Source: Brevibacillus aydinogluensis (GTDB taxonomy: Bacteria > Bacillota > Bacilli > Brevibacillales > Brevibacillaceae). Taken from it: a DNA stretch of 64,000 bases. The stretch lies in NCBI RefSeq assembly GCF_031954365.1, contig NZ_JAUSVZ010000001.1. One strand, 5' to 3'. Position numbers and translations under genes: made by a program. A model generated the notes under the pieces. That model was not told the origin of the DNA. It saw only the letters and a list, made by a program, of their open reading frames with translations, and did no database searches. Of the stretch, positions 8,093 through 16,468 are shown in pieces (positions within the stretch are counted from its first letter, which is position 1; the number at the start of each line of letters is the position of its first letter).

Positions 8093-9622
8093 ATGCAGCC
8101 GTATTTGTTGGAAATGAAACACATCAGCAAGACGTTTCCGGGGGTGAAGGCGCTCGACGACGTGCAGTTGGCGGTGCGTGCAGGTGAAGTGCACGCCTTG
8201 ATCGGAGAGAACGGGGCGGGCAAGTCGACGCTGATCAAAATCCTGGCAGGCGTGTATCACCCCGACCCCGGAAGCCGCTTTTTCTTTGACGGCAAGGAAG
8301 TGGAGATCAAAAAGCCGCTGGACGCGACCCTGCAGGGCATCTCCATCATTTATCAGGATTTGAGCCTCTTTCCCAACCTGAGCGTGGCGGAAAACATCTG
8401 CATGGGCCGCGATGCCGGAAAAGGACCATTTCGCCTGGTCAAGCGGAAAGAAAAGAGGGAGCTGGCCGCCCGCATCCTGAACGAATGGGGTTTTGGCATC
8501 GATCCTGACGCCCGCCTGGACACGCTGAGCATCGCAAAGCAGCAGCTCGTCGCCATTGCCAGAGCGATTGCCTTCGAGGCCAAGCTGATCATCATGGACG
8601 AGCCCACCTCGTCGCTCTCGTCCGGCGAAGTGGAGCTGCTGTACAAGGTGATTGACGACTTGAAACGAAAAGGCATCGCCATCCTGTTTGTCAGCCACAA
8701 GATGGAGGAGTTGTTCAAGGTGTCGGACCGGTTCACCGTGCTGCGGGACGGGAAGTACGTCGGCACGTACGCCAGGGAAGAGCTAAACGAAGATAAGCTG
8801 ATCGCACTGATGGTCGGACGAAAAGTGGAGGCGGTGTCGAGGCAGGAGACGCAGCCGGGCGAGCCGGTCCTGGAAGTCGTCTCGCTGTCCAAGCGGGGCC
8901 ATTTCAAGGACGTCTCGTTTACCCTGCGAAAAGGGGAAGTGGTCGGCATCACCGGGCTGGTCGGTTCGGGCAGGACGGAGTTGGCGCATGCGTTGTTCGG
9001 CTTGCAGCGGCCGGACGCGGGCGAGATCAGGTTGAACGGAAATGTGGTGAACATTTCATCCACAGCGGAGGCGGTAAAACTGGGCATCGCCTATGTCCCG
9101 GAAAGCAGGCAGCGGGAAGGACTGATCCTGCAGCAGTCGATCGTCCGCAACGTCTCCCTGCCGATCCTCAAGCAGTTGAAAAACCGCCTGGGGTGGATCG
9201 ACGGAAATCAGGAGGCGAAACTGGCCGAGGGATACATCCGCTCGCTGGACATTCGCCCCGCCATCCCGGAGATGGCCACCGGCAACATGTCAGGCGGAAA
9301 CCAGCAAAAAGTGGTCATTGCCAAATGGCTGTCGACAAACCCGCGCATCCTGATCGTCGATGAACCGACCAACGGGATCGACATCGGGGCGAAGACGGAA
9401 ATTCACAAACTGATCCGCTCTCTGGCTGCCAACGGGCTGGCGGTGATTGTCATCTCGTCCGATTTGCCGGAAGTGCTGGCCGTCAGCGATCGCGTGCTGG
9501 TCATGCGAAAAGGGACGATTAGCGGGGAACTGTCCATAAAGGAAGCGACCCAGGAGAAAATCATGAACCTGGCTTTGATCGGACGACCAAAGGCAAAAGG
9601 AAATGAGGCGGTCGGATTATGA
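8093..9622 (+). CDS. Sugar ABC transporter ATPase with two nucleotide-binding domains (RbsA/RhaT type)
   Basis: The 509-aa protein has two fused ABC domains. The first has Walker A GENGAGKST (about residues 40-48) and Walker B LIIMDEPTSSL. The second has the degenerate VGSGRTEL loop, the signature MSGGNQQK and Walker B ILIVDEPTNGID, as in RbsA, MglA, AraG and LsrA. It powers monosaccharide uptake with the two permeases that follow. The ATG at 8093 has GGAGGTG eight bases upstream. The 3' end overlaps the next gene by ATGA. Specificity cannot be read from this subunit. Confidence 0.92.
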   Translation: MQPYLLEMKHISKTFPGVKALDDVQLAVRAGEVHALIGENGAGKSTLIKILAGVYHPDPGSRFFFDGKEVEIKKPLDATLQGISIIYQDLSLFPNLSVAENICMGRDAGKGPFRLVKRKEKRELAARILNEWGFGIDPDARLDTLSIAKQQLVAIARAIAFEAKLIIMDEPTSSLSSGEVELLYKVIDDLKRKGIAILFVSHKMEELFKVSDRFTVLRDGKYVGTYAREELNEDKLIALMVGRKVEAVSRQETQPGEPVLEVVSLSKRGHFKDVSFTLRKGEVVGITGLVGSGRTELAHALFGLQRPDAGEIRLNGNVVNISSTAEAVKLGIAYVPESRQREGLILQQSIVRNVSLPILKQLKNRLGWIDGNQEAKLAEGYIRSLDIRPAIPEMATGNMSGGNQQKVVIAKWLSTNPRILIVDEPTNGIDIGAKTEIHKLIRSLAANGLAVIVISSDLPEVLAVSDRVLVMRKGTISGELSIKEATQEKIMNLALIGRPKAKGNEAVGL

Positions 9623-10602
9623 ACAAAATCCTGAAATCAAGCGAGTTTGGAATCGGAGTCATCCTGCTGCTGCTGTCCGCGGCGCTGGCGGCCACCAGTC
9701 CCGTCTTTTTGACGGCGGACAACATCCTGGACATCTTGAAGGGCAATGCCGTGCTGGGCATCCTCGCAATTGGGATGACGCTGGTGATCATCACCGGCGG
9801 GATTGACGTCTCCGTCGCTGCAGTGACGGCCGCCATCACCGTCATCATCGGCAAATTGGCCGTTTCGCTGCACGACAGCGGATGGAGTCTGGCCGCCATT
9901 TTTCTCGCCGCGCCGCTCGCGGGAGTGCTGTTCGGCCTGGTAAATGGGCTGCTCGTCGCCAAGACAAAGATTCCACCGATCGTGGCCACGCTGGGCACCA
10001 AAAGCATCCTGGCCGGTGCCACGCTGTACGTCACAAACGGGGCGTACATGAACAGCAGCGATTTGCCGGAAGCGTTTCTCCGCTTCGCCCAATGGAAACC
10101 TTTCGGGGTATCGGTTCTCATCCTCATCTTTTTTGCGGTCGCGCTGTTTACCTGGTTTCTGCTGAATCACACCGTCATCGGCCGCTCGGTCGTGGCGATG
10201 GGCGGCAATCCGGTTTCGGCAATGCGGGCGGGGATTCACCTGCAGTCCGTACAGTTGTTTGTATACGCTTACATGGGCTGCCTGGCGGGCATTGCCGCGA
10301 TCGTGCAAACCGCGTACACCAAAGGGGTGGACCCGAACGGGTTCAACGGCTTCGAGCTGACCGTTATCGCCGCCGTCGTCCTGGGCGGGGCCAACATCAT
10401 GGGCGGCTACGGTTCCATCCCGGGAACGATCCTGGGTGTGCTGCTGCTCGGTGTGATGCAGAACGGTCTGATCCTCGCCCATGTCGATACATTCTGGCAG
10501 GATATCGTGACCGGCGCGATTATCTTGATCGCCGTCACCTATGACGTGATCAAGCGGAAGCGCGAGGAAGCCAACCGGGCAAAAATCGAGATCGAGGCGT
10601 AG
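9619..10602 (+). CDS. Sugar ABC transporter permease 1 (RbsC/RhaP-like)
   Basis: The 327-aa integral membrane protein has eight or more hydrophobic helices and the conserved LAIGMTLVIITGGIDVSVAA motif of the ribose/rhamnose/AI-2 permease family. It starts at the ATGA overlap with the ATPase gene. It pairs with a second, different permease downstream, an arrangement typical of Rha and Lsr transporters rather than the homodimeric ribose transporter. A terminal basic tail (KRKREEANRAK) faces the cytoplasm. Confidence 0.9.
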   Translation: MNKILKSSEFGIGVILLLLSAALAATSPVFLTADNILDILKGNAVLGILAIGMTLVIITGGIDVSVAAVTAAITVIIGKLAVSLHDSGWSLAAIFLAAPLAGVLFGLVNGLLVAKTKIPPIVATLGTKSILAGATLYVTNGAYMNSSDLPEAFLRFAQWKPFGVSVLILIFFAVALFTWFLLNHTVIGRSVVAMGGNPVSAMRAGIHLQSVQLFVYAYMGCLAGIAAIVQTAYTKGVDPNGFNGFELTVIAAVVLGGANIMGGYGSIPGTILGVLLLGVMQNGLILAHVDTFWQDIVTGAIILIAVTYDVIKRKREEANRAKIEIEA

Positions 10603-10617
10603 GAGCGGGGTGAGGAC

Positions 10618-11559
10618 ATGAATTTTCTCTCGAAAGAATGGATTCTCGGCTACGTGTTTGCGGGACTGTTTCTGTTGATGACGCTGTTTGTCCCGGGATT
10701 TTTTGACACGTACAACCTGATCAACATGCTGTTTCAACTCCCCGAACTGGGCATATTGTCGCTGGGAATGATGGTCGTGCTGCTGACGGCGGGGATCGAT
10801 TTGTCGATCACCTTCCTGGCGGCGCTGGCTGGCGTGATCGTGGCAATGCTGCTGACCAACGGGTATTCCGTGCCGGTTTCCATCCTGGCCGGCTTCGCCA
10901 CTGCGCTGGCCGGGGGGCTTCTCAACGGATTTTTCATCGCCGTCGTCGGCGTTTCCCCTATTCTGGTCACGCTGGGCACGATGACTTTGTTTGAGGGGAT
11001 TGTCCTGCTGCTGACAAAAGGCAACAGCATTTCCGGCTTTCCGGAGAGCTACTCACTGATCGGCAACGGCCTCTTGGGAGTCGTTCCGATTCCGATCCTG
11101 ATCTTTGCGGTGATTGCCGTGATCCTGTCCATTCTGCTGAACAAGACAGCGTGGGGCCGCAGCGTCTACATGTTCGGCAACAACCCGACGGCGACGCTGT
11201 TTTCCGGGATTAACACGACCCGGGTCGTCCTGTTGGTCTACCTGTTTGCCGCATTAATGACCGCGGTGGCGGCCATCATCATGACCAGCCGCTACAATTC
11301 TGCCAAGGTGGACATCGGCAGCTCGTACCTGCTGCAAAGCATCGCTGTCGCAGTCCTGGGCGGCACCAGCATTTCCGGCGGGTACGGCAAAGTGATCGGA
11401 GTCGTGCTGGCCGTGGGGATTTTCCAGATCATCTCCAACGGGCTGAATCTGCTGGGCGTCTCCAGCATGGTCATCGACATCCTGATGGGCACCATCCTGA
11501 TTGGCGTCCTGCTGATCAACTATGTCTCAGCAAAGCGCAAGCAAAGTCAGACCGCGTGA
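10618..11559 (+). CDS. Sugar ABC transporter permease 2 (RbsC/RhaQ-like)
   Basis: The 313-aa multi-spanning permease carries the family motif LSLGMMVVLLTAGIDLSITF and the later AVLGGTSISGGYGKVIG loop. The start at 10618 follows AGGAGCGGGGTGAGGAC. It lies 15 bp behind the first permease gene and likely forms a heterodimeric channel with it. A 95-bp gap to the binding-protein gene has its own good ribosome site and no clear terminator. Confidence 0.9.
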   Translation: MNFLSKEWILGYVFAGLFLLMTLFVPGFFDTYNLINMLFQLPELGILSLGMMVVLLTAGIDLSITFLAALAGVIVAMLLTNGYSVPVSILAGFATALAGGLLNGFFIAVVGVSPILVTLGTMTLFEGIVLLLTKGNSISGFPESYSLIGNGLLGVVPIPILIFAVIAVILSILLNKTAWGRSVYMFGNNPTATLFSGINTTRVVLLVYLFAALMTAVAAIIMTSRYNSAKVDIGSSYLLQSIAVAVLGGTSISGGYGKVIGVVLAVGIFQIISNGLNLLGVSSMVIDILMGTILIGVLLINYVSAKRKQSQTA

Positions 11560-11653
11560 AGGGAGGGATGCTGCCGAACCTATAAAGTCATCCGCTTCTT
11601 TCACCTTTTGTCCAATACAAAATCTCTGATCAAGAGACACAGGGGGAGTTTTG

Positions 11654-12697
11654 ATGAAAAAGATGAACAAAATGCTGTCTGTTTCCGTCTCCGTTTTGCT
11701 GACACTGGGCTTGATGACGGGCTGTGCCGTACAGAAAAATACGGCCGCTCCTGCTGATGGCGCGGCAGGGGGGAAAAGCGACGGCAAGCTGACAATCGCC
11801 GTCGTTCCCAAACTGGTCGGTATCCCGTACTTCAACGCGTCGGAAAAAGGGGCAAAGCAGGCAGCAGACGCACTGGGCGTTGAGCTGATCTACACCGGCC
11901 CGACCCAACCGGACGCCGCGCAGCAGGTGAAGGTGATCGAGGACCTGATCGCCAAAAAGGTAGATGTGATCGCCGTCGCGCCGAACGACGCCGCCGCACT
12001 GACGCCGGTGCTGAAAAAGGCGAAGGATCAAGGCATCAAGGTGATGGACTGGGACACGCCGGCCGATCCTTCGGTGGTTGAACTGTCCGTCCATCAAATC
12101 GACGACGAAGTGTACGGACGCCACATGGTTGACCTGCTTGTCCAGGCGATGGGCACCGACCGCGGTAAAGTGGCGATCGTGACGGGCGGCTTGTCGGCGC
12201 AAAACCTGAACACCTGGATCGACTGGTCGAAAAAGCAGATTGCCGAGAAGTACCCCAACCTGCAGATCATCGGGGACAAGATCGGCACGGACGAGAAACA
12301 GCAGGTGGCGTACCAAAAGACGCTTGACCTGCTGAAGGCCAACCCCGACCTGAACGGCATCCTGGCCTACTCCACGGTGGCGCCGCTCGGTGCAGCTCAG
12401 GCGATCCAGGAAAAAGGCCTGCAGGACAAGGTGTCGCTCGTAGGCGTGGCGCTGCCCAAGGACTCGAAACCGTTCCTGGAAGACGGATCGCTCGATACGG
12501 CGACGCTGTGGGACCCGGTGAAACTGGGCTATTTGACCGTCACCCTGGCCAAAGACCTGGCGGAAGGCAAGAAGCCGACCGACGGCCAGGAGGTGGCGAA
12601 CGTCGGCAAGATCGAAGTGAAGGAAGACGGCAAAACCGTCATCATGGGACCGCCAAGCGACTTCACCAAGGAAAACGCCGGCAACTACGATTTTTAA
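11654..12697 (+). CDS. Sugar-binding lipoprotein of the LsrB/RhaS type
   Basis: The 347-aa periplasmic-binding-protein fold has a lipoprotein signal: basic start, hydrophobic stretch, lipobox LMTG-Cys24. It delivers substrate to the transporter upstream. Its ends look like LsrB, the AI-2 binding protein: VPKLVG near the start and FTKENAGNYDF at the end. However, the LsrB ligand pair Asp-Gln corresponds here to Ala-Gln (SAQN), and the Pro-x-Ala segment is changed (AYST), so AI-2 binding is doubtful and a pentose or deoxyhexose is more likely. The LsrB residue comparison is from memory. The ATG at 11654 follows AGGGGGAG. It is the last gene of the operon, followed by a terminator. Confidence 0.88.
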   Translation: MKKMNKMLSVSVSVLLTLGLMTGCAVQKNTAAPADGAAGGKSDGKLTIAVVPKLVGIPYFNASEKGAKQAADALGVELIYTGPTQPDAAQQVKVIEDLIAKKVDVIAVAPNDAAALTPVLKKAKDQGIKVMDWDTPADPSVVELSVHQIDDEVYGRHMVDLLVQAMGTDRGKVAIVTGGLSAQNLNTWIDWSKKQIAEKYPNLQIIGDKIGTDEKQQVAYQKTLDLLKANPDLNGILAYSTVAPLGAAQAIQEKGLQDKVSLVGVALPKDSKPFLEDGSLDTATLWDPVKLGYLTVTLAKDLAEGKKPTDGQEVANVGKIEVKEDGKTVIMGPPSDFTKENAGNYDF

Positions 12698-12727
12698 TCA
12701 GAGCCGCACAGACGCTGTCAACAAACG

Positions 12728-12755
12728 GAGGCTGCCTGTATTCAGGCAGCCTTTC
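12728..12755 (+). terminator. Terminator of the sugar operon
   Basis: AGGCTGCCTG, loop TATT, CAGGCAGCCT, then TTTCGTT, 30 bp behind the binding-protein stop codon. Confidence 0.85.
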
Positions 12756-12756
12756 G

Positions 12757-12849
12757 TTAGAGAGGTTCAAAGGCAAGCCGCTCTCCAAACTCTATGTAGA
12801 ACTTCTTCAAGCCATGGCTGGTAATTTGGTATCGATAGTCATACAGGCA
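12757..12849 (-). pseudogene. Coding remnant (C-terminal tail of an unknown protein)
   Basis: A short minus-strand frame encodes about 30 residues including YRYQITSHGLKKFYIEFGERL, which reads like a genuine protein end, perhaps of a small regulator. It has no start codon and follows an in-frame TAA that ends the 54-aa ORF next to it. I read it as a leftover of a larger gene. Confidence 0.35.
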
Positions 12850-13014
12850 TTATTGAGTATGTTTTGTAATCATATAAAAACAAACCAAATTACAAAGAGT
12901 CCCTATGCCAAGAAAGCCCCGCACGGCAGGAGGAACATCCAAATAAAGCGTCTCGATCAGCATCGCGACAAACAAGATTAAGTAAGTGATTTGCAAAAAG
13001 ATTTTCTTATTCAT
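12850..13014 (-). CDS. Small membrane protein, unknown function (54 aa)
   Basis: Two hydrophobic segments (ITYLILFVAMLIETLYL and GFLGIGTLCNLVCFYMI) are separated by a short PPAVR loop. The ATG at 13014 has GAGGTG seven bases upstream and overlaps the stop of the preceding ORF as ATGA, which suggests translational coupling. I do not recognise the family. With its neighbour it lies between the sugar operon and the sigK terminator. Confidence 0.5.
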   Translation of the reverse strand: MNKKIFLQITYLILFVAMLIETLYLDVPPAVRGFLGIGTLCNLVCFYMITKHTQ

Positions 13015-13340
13015 TTTCGCACCTCGATCCATAGGCGAAAAAGCCATTGTCCATTACAGACTAATGTCTCTATTCTCATTATTGAATATACACTTACTAA
13101 AATAAACATCGGGTTCGTCCAATTTTTGTAATTCATCACTTTCTGGGCTGAGGCAAGGTTGGCAGCAACTTCTGCACTCGCTTGCAGACGAGAGTAGGTT
13201 GCATACGCATCTCCAGTGATACCCGCTAGCGTAGTCACAGTTGCAGCCCCTGCAAGAACCGCTTGCGCCAATCCTGCGGCGCCAGCCGGGAAACCTGCTA
13301 CAATGCAGAAAAAGGATGTGATTGATTTTCTGTCAATCAC
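13011..13340 (-). CDS. Possible small alanine/glycine-rich membrane-associated ORF, start uncertain
   Basis: The frame could encode up to 109 aa, with an Ala/Gly-rich first part (GAAGLAQAVLAGAATVTTLAG) and a hydrophobic C-terminal helix (PMFILVSVYSIM). The ATG at 13340 lies inside the sigK terminator stem and has no ribosome site, so the true start must be internal (a TTG near 13276 is one option) or the frame is a remnant. It is coupled by ATGA to the small membrane protein gene. A small toxin/immunity-like pair is possible but unsupported. Confidence 0.35.
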   Translation of the reverse strand: MIDRKSITSFFCIVAGFPAGAAGLAQAVLAGAATVTTLAGITGDAYATYSRLQASAEVAANLASAQKVMNYKNWTNPMFILVSVYSIMRIETLVCNGQWLFRLWIEVRK

Positions 13341-13350
13341 ATCCTTTTTC
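13308..13350 (-). terminator. sigK terminator (18-bp perfect stem)
   Basis: GAAAAAGGATGTGATTGA pairs perfectly with its complement across a 7-base loop, starting 2 bp behind the sigK stop codon. The A- and T-rich ends make it usable on both strands. Confidence 0.9.
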
Positions 13351-13352
13351 TC

Positions 13353-13727
13353 CTACCTGCCCTGCGTCTGCTTCGTCCGATAAAACTCATTAAACAACTT
13401 CATCAATGCCCGCTTCTCGATCCGCGACACGTACGAACGGGAAATGCCCAGCTCGCGGGCGATTTCCCGCTGTGTCTTCTCTTTGTCCTGGTCCAGACCG
13501 AACCGGCCAATGATCACTTCTTTTTCCCTCTCATCGAGGATGTGGATGTGCTGGTAGATCTTGTTTGACTCCAGCTTGAGCTGCACGGTGTCCACGACCT
13601 CGTCAATCTCCGTGCCCAGCACGTCGATCAGGGTGATTTCATTCCCTTCCTTGTCGGTTCCGATGGGGTCGTGCAGCGACACGTCCTTTTTGGTTTTTTT
13701 CAAACTGCGCAGATGCATCAGAATCTC
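13353..13727 (-). CDS. sigK: sigK segment 3: C-terminal part of RNA polymerase sigma-K (spoIIIC-like)
   Basis: This segment supplies EILMHLRSLKKTKKDVSLHD and the rest of regions 3-4, through ILDEREKEVIIGRFGLD, the region 4.2 helix QREIARELGISRSYVSRIEKRAL, and the end at FNEFYRTKQTQGR. Sigma-K is the late mother-cell sigma factor for coat and germination genes. The frame is open upstream into element A but lacks a ribosome site, so the segment is presumably not translated alone. The first base kept after excision is 13725, if crossover is at the TC dinucleotide 13726-13727 (GA on the coding strand). The same interruption point (IENE/ILMHLR) separates spoIVCB and spoIIIC in B. subtilis. Confidence 0.95.
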   Translation of the reverse strand, partial: EILMHLRSLKKTKKDVSLHDPIGTDKEGNEITLIDVLGTEIDEVVDTVQLKLESNKIYQHIHILDEREKEVIIGRFGLDQDKEKTQREIARELGISRSYVSRIEKRALMKLFNEFYRTKQTQGR

Positions 13728-13750
13728 GAGTTTACTGTCAAACGTATGCG
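13711..13750 (-). other. Attachment site of element A, sigK C-terminal side
   Basis: On the coding strand: arm TTTGACAGTAAACTC, crossover GA (13726-13727), then sigK sequence GATTCTGATGCATC. The arm TTGACAGTA is the inverted copy of TACTGTCAA at the other end of element A. Confidence 0.8.
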
Positions 13751-13822
13751 GACCGTCGTATGTGGCAGCGGCGGGTGCCGCTTGTTGGCGTGCAATCCGT
13801 GACTGGTGTGTCTGTGTTGTGC

Positions 13823-14599
13823 TTATCTCCTCAACGTCACATTCTCTCGCCAGCCGAGCTCGTACGAAATCCGTCTGACAGTCTCCTTAAGCACCTGGAT
13901 TAATTCAGGCAGCCGCTCGTCGCCGAATCGAACATCCGGACCGGCAATGCTTAATCCGGCACAGATGCGGCCGAGATGGTCAAAAATGGGCGCCGCCACC
14001 GCCGCGGTGTTTTCCTCCAGTTCCGAATAGCTGACGGTATAGCCGTTTTTCCGCGCTTCGGCGAGTACGTCCCGGAGCCGCTGCTTGTCCGTAATGGTTC
14101 CGGAAGCGTATGGAACCAGCGTGGTCGCGTTTATATACTGTTCACGTTCCTGTTCGTCCAGAAAGGCGAGGATGATGCGGGAACAGGCTCCCGCGTAGAG
14201 TGGGGATCTTCTGCCAATTTTCGTATAAAGCCGGACCGGATGCAGTGTGTCCAACTTCTCAATATACATGGCCTGGTCCCCGTCGCGAACGATCAGATTG
14301 ACAGCCTCGTCCACCTGATCCCGCAAGGTTTTCATCAATGGCAACGCGATTTGGCGGATATCCAATCGCTCGGCCACCAATTGGCCGAACTGCAGGAATG
14401 TCAACCCCAGCGAGTAGCTGCCGTCTTCGTTTTTCTGTAAGAATCCCATCTCTTCCAGCGACCCTGTCATGCGGTGAATGGACGTTTTGGGCATGCCCGA
14501 CAGTTCTACCATCTCATTGAGGCTTAGTTTCGCGTGTTGGAGAAACAGATTCAGCACTTCCATCGATTTGACAAGTGTCTTGTTCTTGTGTTGTACCAT
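13823..14599 (-). CDS. IclR-family transcriptional regulator inside element A
   Basis: The protein has 258 aa, with an N-terminal winged helix (about residues 10-70; LSLNEMVELSGMPKTSIHRMTGSLEEMGFL) and an IclR effector-binding domain (DIRQIALPLMKTLRD... VRLYTKIGRRSPLYAGACSRIILAFL... AAPIFDHLGRICAGLSIAGP). IclR proteins usually control catabolic or efflux genes, and no such gene is in the element. Its only neighbour is the recombinase, divergent across 367 bp that contain a perfect palindrome, so control of recombinase expression is a reasonable guess. I chose the ATG at 14599 because GGGGAGGATCAAGGGG precedes it. A longer frame starts at 14671. The 3' end lies about 95 bp from the attachment site. 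Confidence 0.85.
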   Translation of the reverse strand: MVQHKNKTLVKSMEVLNLFLQHAKLSLNEMVELSGMPKTSIHRMTGSLEEMGFLQKNEDGSYSLGLTFLQFGQLVAERLDIRQIALPLMKTLRDQVDEAVNLIVRDGDQAMYIEKLDTLHPVRLYTKIGRRSPLYAGACSRIILAFLDEQEREQYINATTLVPYASGTITDKQRLRDVLAEARKNGYTVSYSELEENTAAVAAPIFDHLGRICAGLSIAGPDVRFGDERLPELIQVLKETVRRISYELGWRENVTLRR

Positions 14600-14966
14600 G
14601 AGCCCCTTGATCCTCCCCAGCCAATCAAAAGATGGACCCCAACGACTACGGGTGAAGATTTGGTCATGCACAGACCGCCGCAGAGTGGTGTTCCGTATTT
14701 CAGAACATTCATTTCAAAATTGTTACTATTATGATAGTATTTCGTAAATGAGAAAATCAACATGTACATTTTGAAAATGGACGAGGGCTGGCAGTCCAAT
14801 TTCGCTTTGTTTGCCAATCCGCTACTTTTGACAAGCCCAAGCCGCATACCTTCTGACAGGGAGGGATGTGCGGTGCGTGTACAGCTCATACCTGGAGATT
14901 CTGCTCACAGTCTCCGATCCGCCTGTTATCAGTACTTGTCAGGAAAATACAGGAGGGAGAAGCTGA
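14600..14966. other. Divergent control region between IclR gene and recombinase A
   Basis: This is 367 bp, AT-rich between 14700 and 14780. It holds a palindrome (14723-14738) and two CATACC sequences (about 14850 and 14888) that loosely resemble a sigma-E -10 element. I could not find a matching -35 element with confidence. No convincing gene. Confidence 0.45.
14723..14738. promoter_or_regulatory. Palindromic operator candidate in element A
   Basis: TACTAT-TATG-ATAGTA, a perfect 6-bp inverted repeat in the AT-rich divergent region. It is a candidate binding site for the IclR protein encoded next to it. Confidence 0.4.
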
Positions 14967-16466
14967 ATGGTCGGGATTTACGCCAGGGTGAGTACGGAGG
15001 AACAAGCGAAAAGCGGATTCAGCCTCAACGACCAAATCAGGGAGTGCCGGAAGAAAGCGGGGACCTGCGAGGTGGTCGAATACGTCGATGACGTATCGGG
15101 TGAGTTTCTCGACCGGCCTGCCCTCACCAAACTGCGGCATGATGTAAAAGAAGGCTTGATTACAAAAGTAATCTGCCTGGACCCGGACCGGCTTTCGCGC
15201 AAGCTGATGAACCAGCTGATCATCACGGATGAATTTGACAAACGCGGGGTTGAGCTGGTGTTTGTCAATGGAGAGTACGCCAAAACGCCGGAAGGGCAGC
15301 TGTTTTACAGCATGCGCGGGGCCATCGCGGAATTTGAAAAAGCCAAGATCAATGAGCGGATGAGCCGGGGACGGAGGGAAAAGGCGCGGCAAGGTCGAGT
15401 GCTGCGGGATTTTAAAATCTACGGATACGGCTATGATCCCGCCACCGAGCAATTGGTGGTGAAAGAGGACGAGGCCGTGGTGATCCGGCTCATCTTTGAT
15501 CTTTTCACACAGCCCAACGGCCTGGTGCAGGGCATCAATGGAATTGCAAAGTACCTGACGGACAAGGGAGTGCCGACAAAACGGGGAGCGAAAGTGTGGC
15601 ACCGGCAAGTGGTTCGGCAGATTCTGATGAACGAAGCGTACATCGGGAAATTTTATCAAAATCGCTGGAATACGGAGGGGATGCTGGGAAACAGGTTTCG
15701 TTCGCCCGAGGAGAAAGTCCGGATGAGACAGCGGCCAAAAGAAGAGTGGATTTTACTCCCGTGCCCTGCGATTGTCGATGAATCCACCTTTGCGCTGGCA
15801 CAAAAAATGCTGAAGGAAGCACGGAGGCGATGGGCCGGCAGACGGCTTCATTCCTATTTGTTAAGCGGGTTGGTCCGCTGCGGCGACTGCGGCAATACGA
15901 TGACCGGGCGAAAGACAAAGCATTGGGGGAGGGACGTCTACGAGTACACGGACATCAAAAACACGGCGGGAGCCAAACACCGCGGCTGCGGGCGGCGCGT
16001 GAAGTGCGACGAGCTGGACCGGGAAGTGTGGGAAACCATCCGAACCTGGCTGAATCAGCCGGAGGAAATGGCGGCAGCCGTTGAGCAGCGCGACGAACCC
16101 TCGTTTGAGCAAGCTGAAATGGACCGGCTGACGAAAGAGTTGAACAAAACCAGAGTCGGCCGCAAGCGGTTGCTGAAGCTGTTTGCGTCAGGGGAAGATG
16201 CACTGGGAGAAGAGGAGCTTCGCCAGGAACTGCAAGAGCTGAAGAACAAAGAAGAGCGATTGGTGCAGCAGCTTGCAGAATGGCAGGAGCGGGTGAAACG
16301 CATGGAGGAAACGGGGGAGAACCGGAATGTCCTTTGGGAAGCGGCCAACTACTACTTGTCCAAGGCGCCTGAGGAGCTTACGTTTGAAGATAAACGGGAA
16401 CTGATTCGCCATGTCGTACGCGAGGTCAAGGTCTTTCAGGATCACATCGCCGTCTACACCTTCTGA
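14967..16466 (+). CDS. Large serine recombinase of element A, SpoIVCA-like sigK excisionase
   Basis: The 499-aa protein has a resolvase domain (about 1-145) starting MVGIYARVSTEEQ with catalytic Ser9 and Arg7, the DPDRLSRKLMNQL segment, a recombinase domain with GAKVWHRQVVRQILMNEAY (very close to B. subtilis SpoIVCA as I recall it), a zinc-ribbon region (CGDCGNTMTG...RGCG, about 310-350) and a C-terminal coiled coil. It should cut sigK DNA in the mother cell to remove element A. An oddity is that the cysteine expected in the YTC-RKN position of the zinc ribbon is Asp here (YTDIKN), though another Cys follows the RGCG. The start follows GGAGGGAG. The stop lies 31 bp before the attachment site. 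Confidence 0.93.
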   Translation: MVGIYARVSTEEQAKSGFSLNDQIRECRKKAGTCEVVEYVDDVSGEFLDRPALTKLRHDVKEGLITKVICLDPDRLSRKLMNQLIITDEFDKRGVELVFVNGEYAKTPEGQLFYSMRGAIAEFEKAKINERMSRGRREKARQGRVLRDFKIYGYGYDPATEQLVVKEDEAVVIRLIFDLFTQPNGLVQGINGIAKYLTDKGVPTKRGAKVWHRQVVRQILMNEAYIGKFYQNRWNTEGMLGNRFRSPEEKVRMRQRPKEEWILLPCPAIVDESTFALAQKMLKEARRRWAGRRLHSYLLSGLVRCGDCGNTMTGRKTKHWGRDVYEYTDIKNTAGAKHRGCGRRVKCDELDREVWETIRTWLNQPEEMAAAVEQRDEPSFEQAEMDRLTKELNKTRVGRKRLLKLFASGEDALGEEELRQELQELKNKEERLVQQLAEWQERVKRMEETGENRNVLWEAANYYLSKAPEELTFEDKRELIRHVVREVKVFQDHIAVYTF

Positions 16467-16468
16467 TT

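Noticed and set aside
11654..12697. Calling the binding protein an AI-2 receptor (LsrB)
   Set aside because: Overall similarity is clear, but key ligand residues as I recall them are changed and no lsrF/lsrG or lsrR-type context is present.
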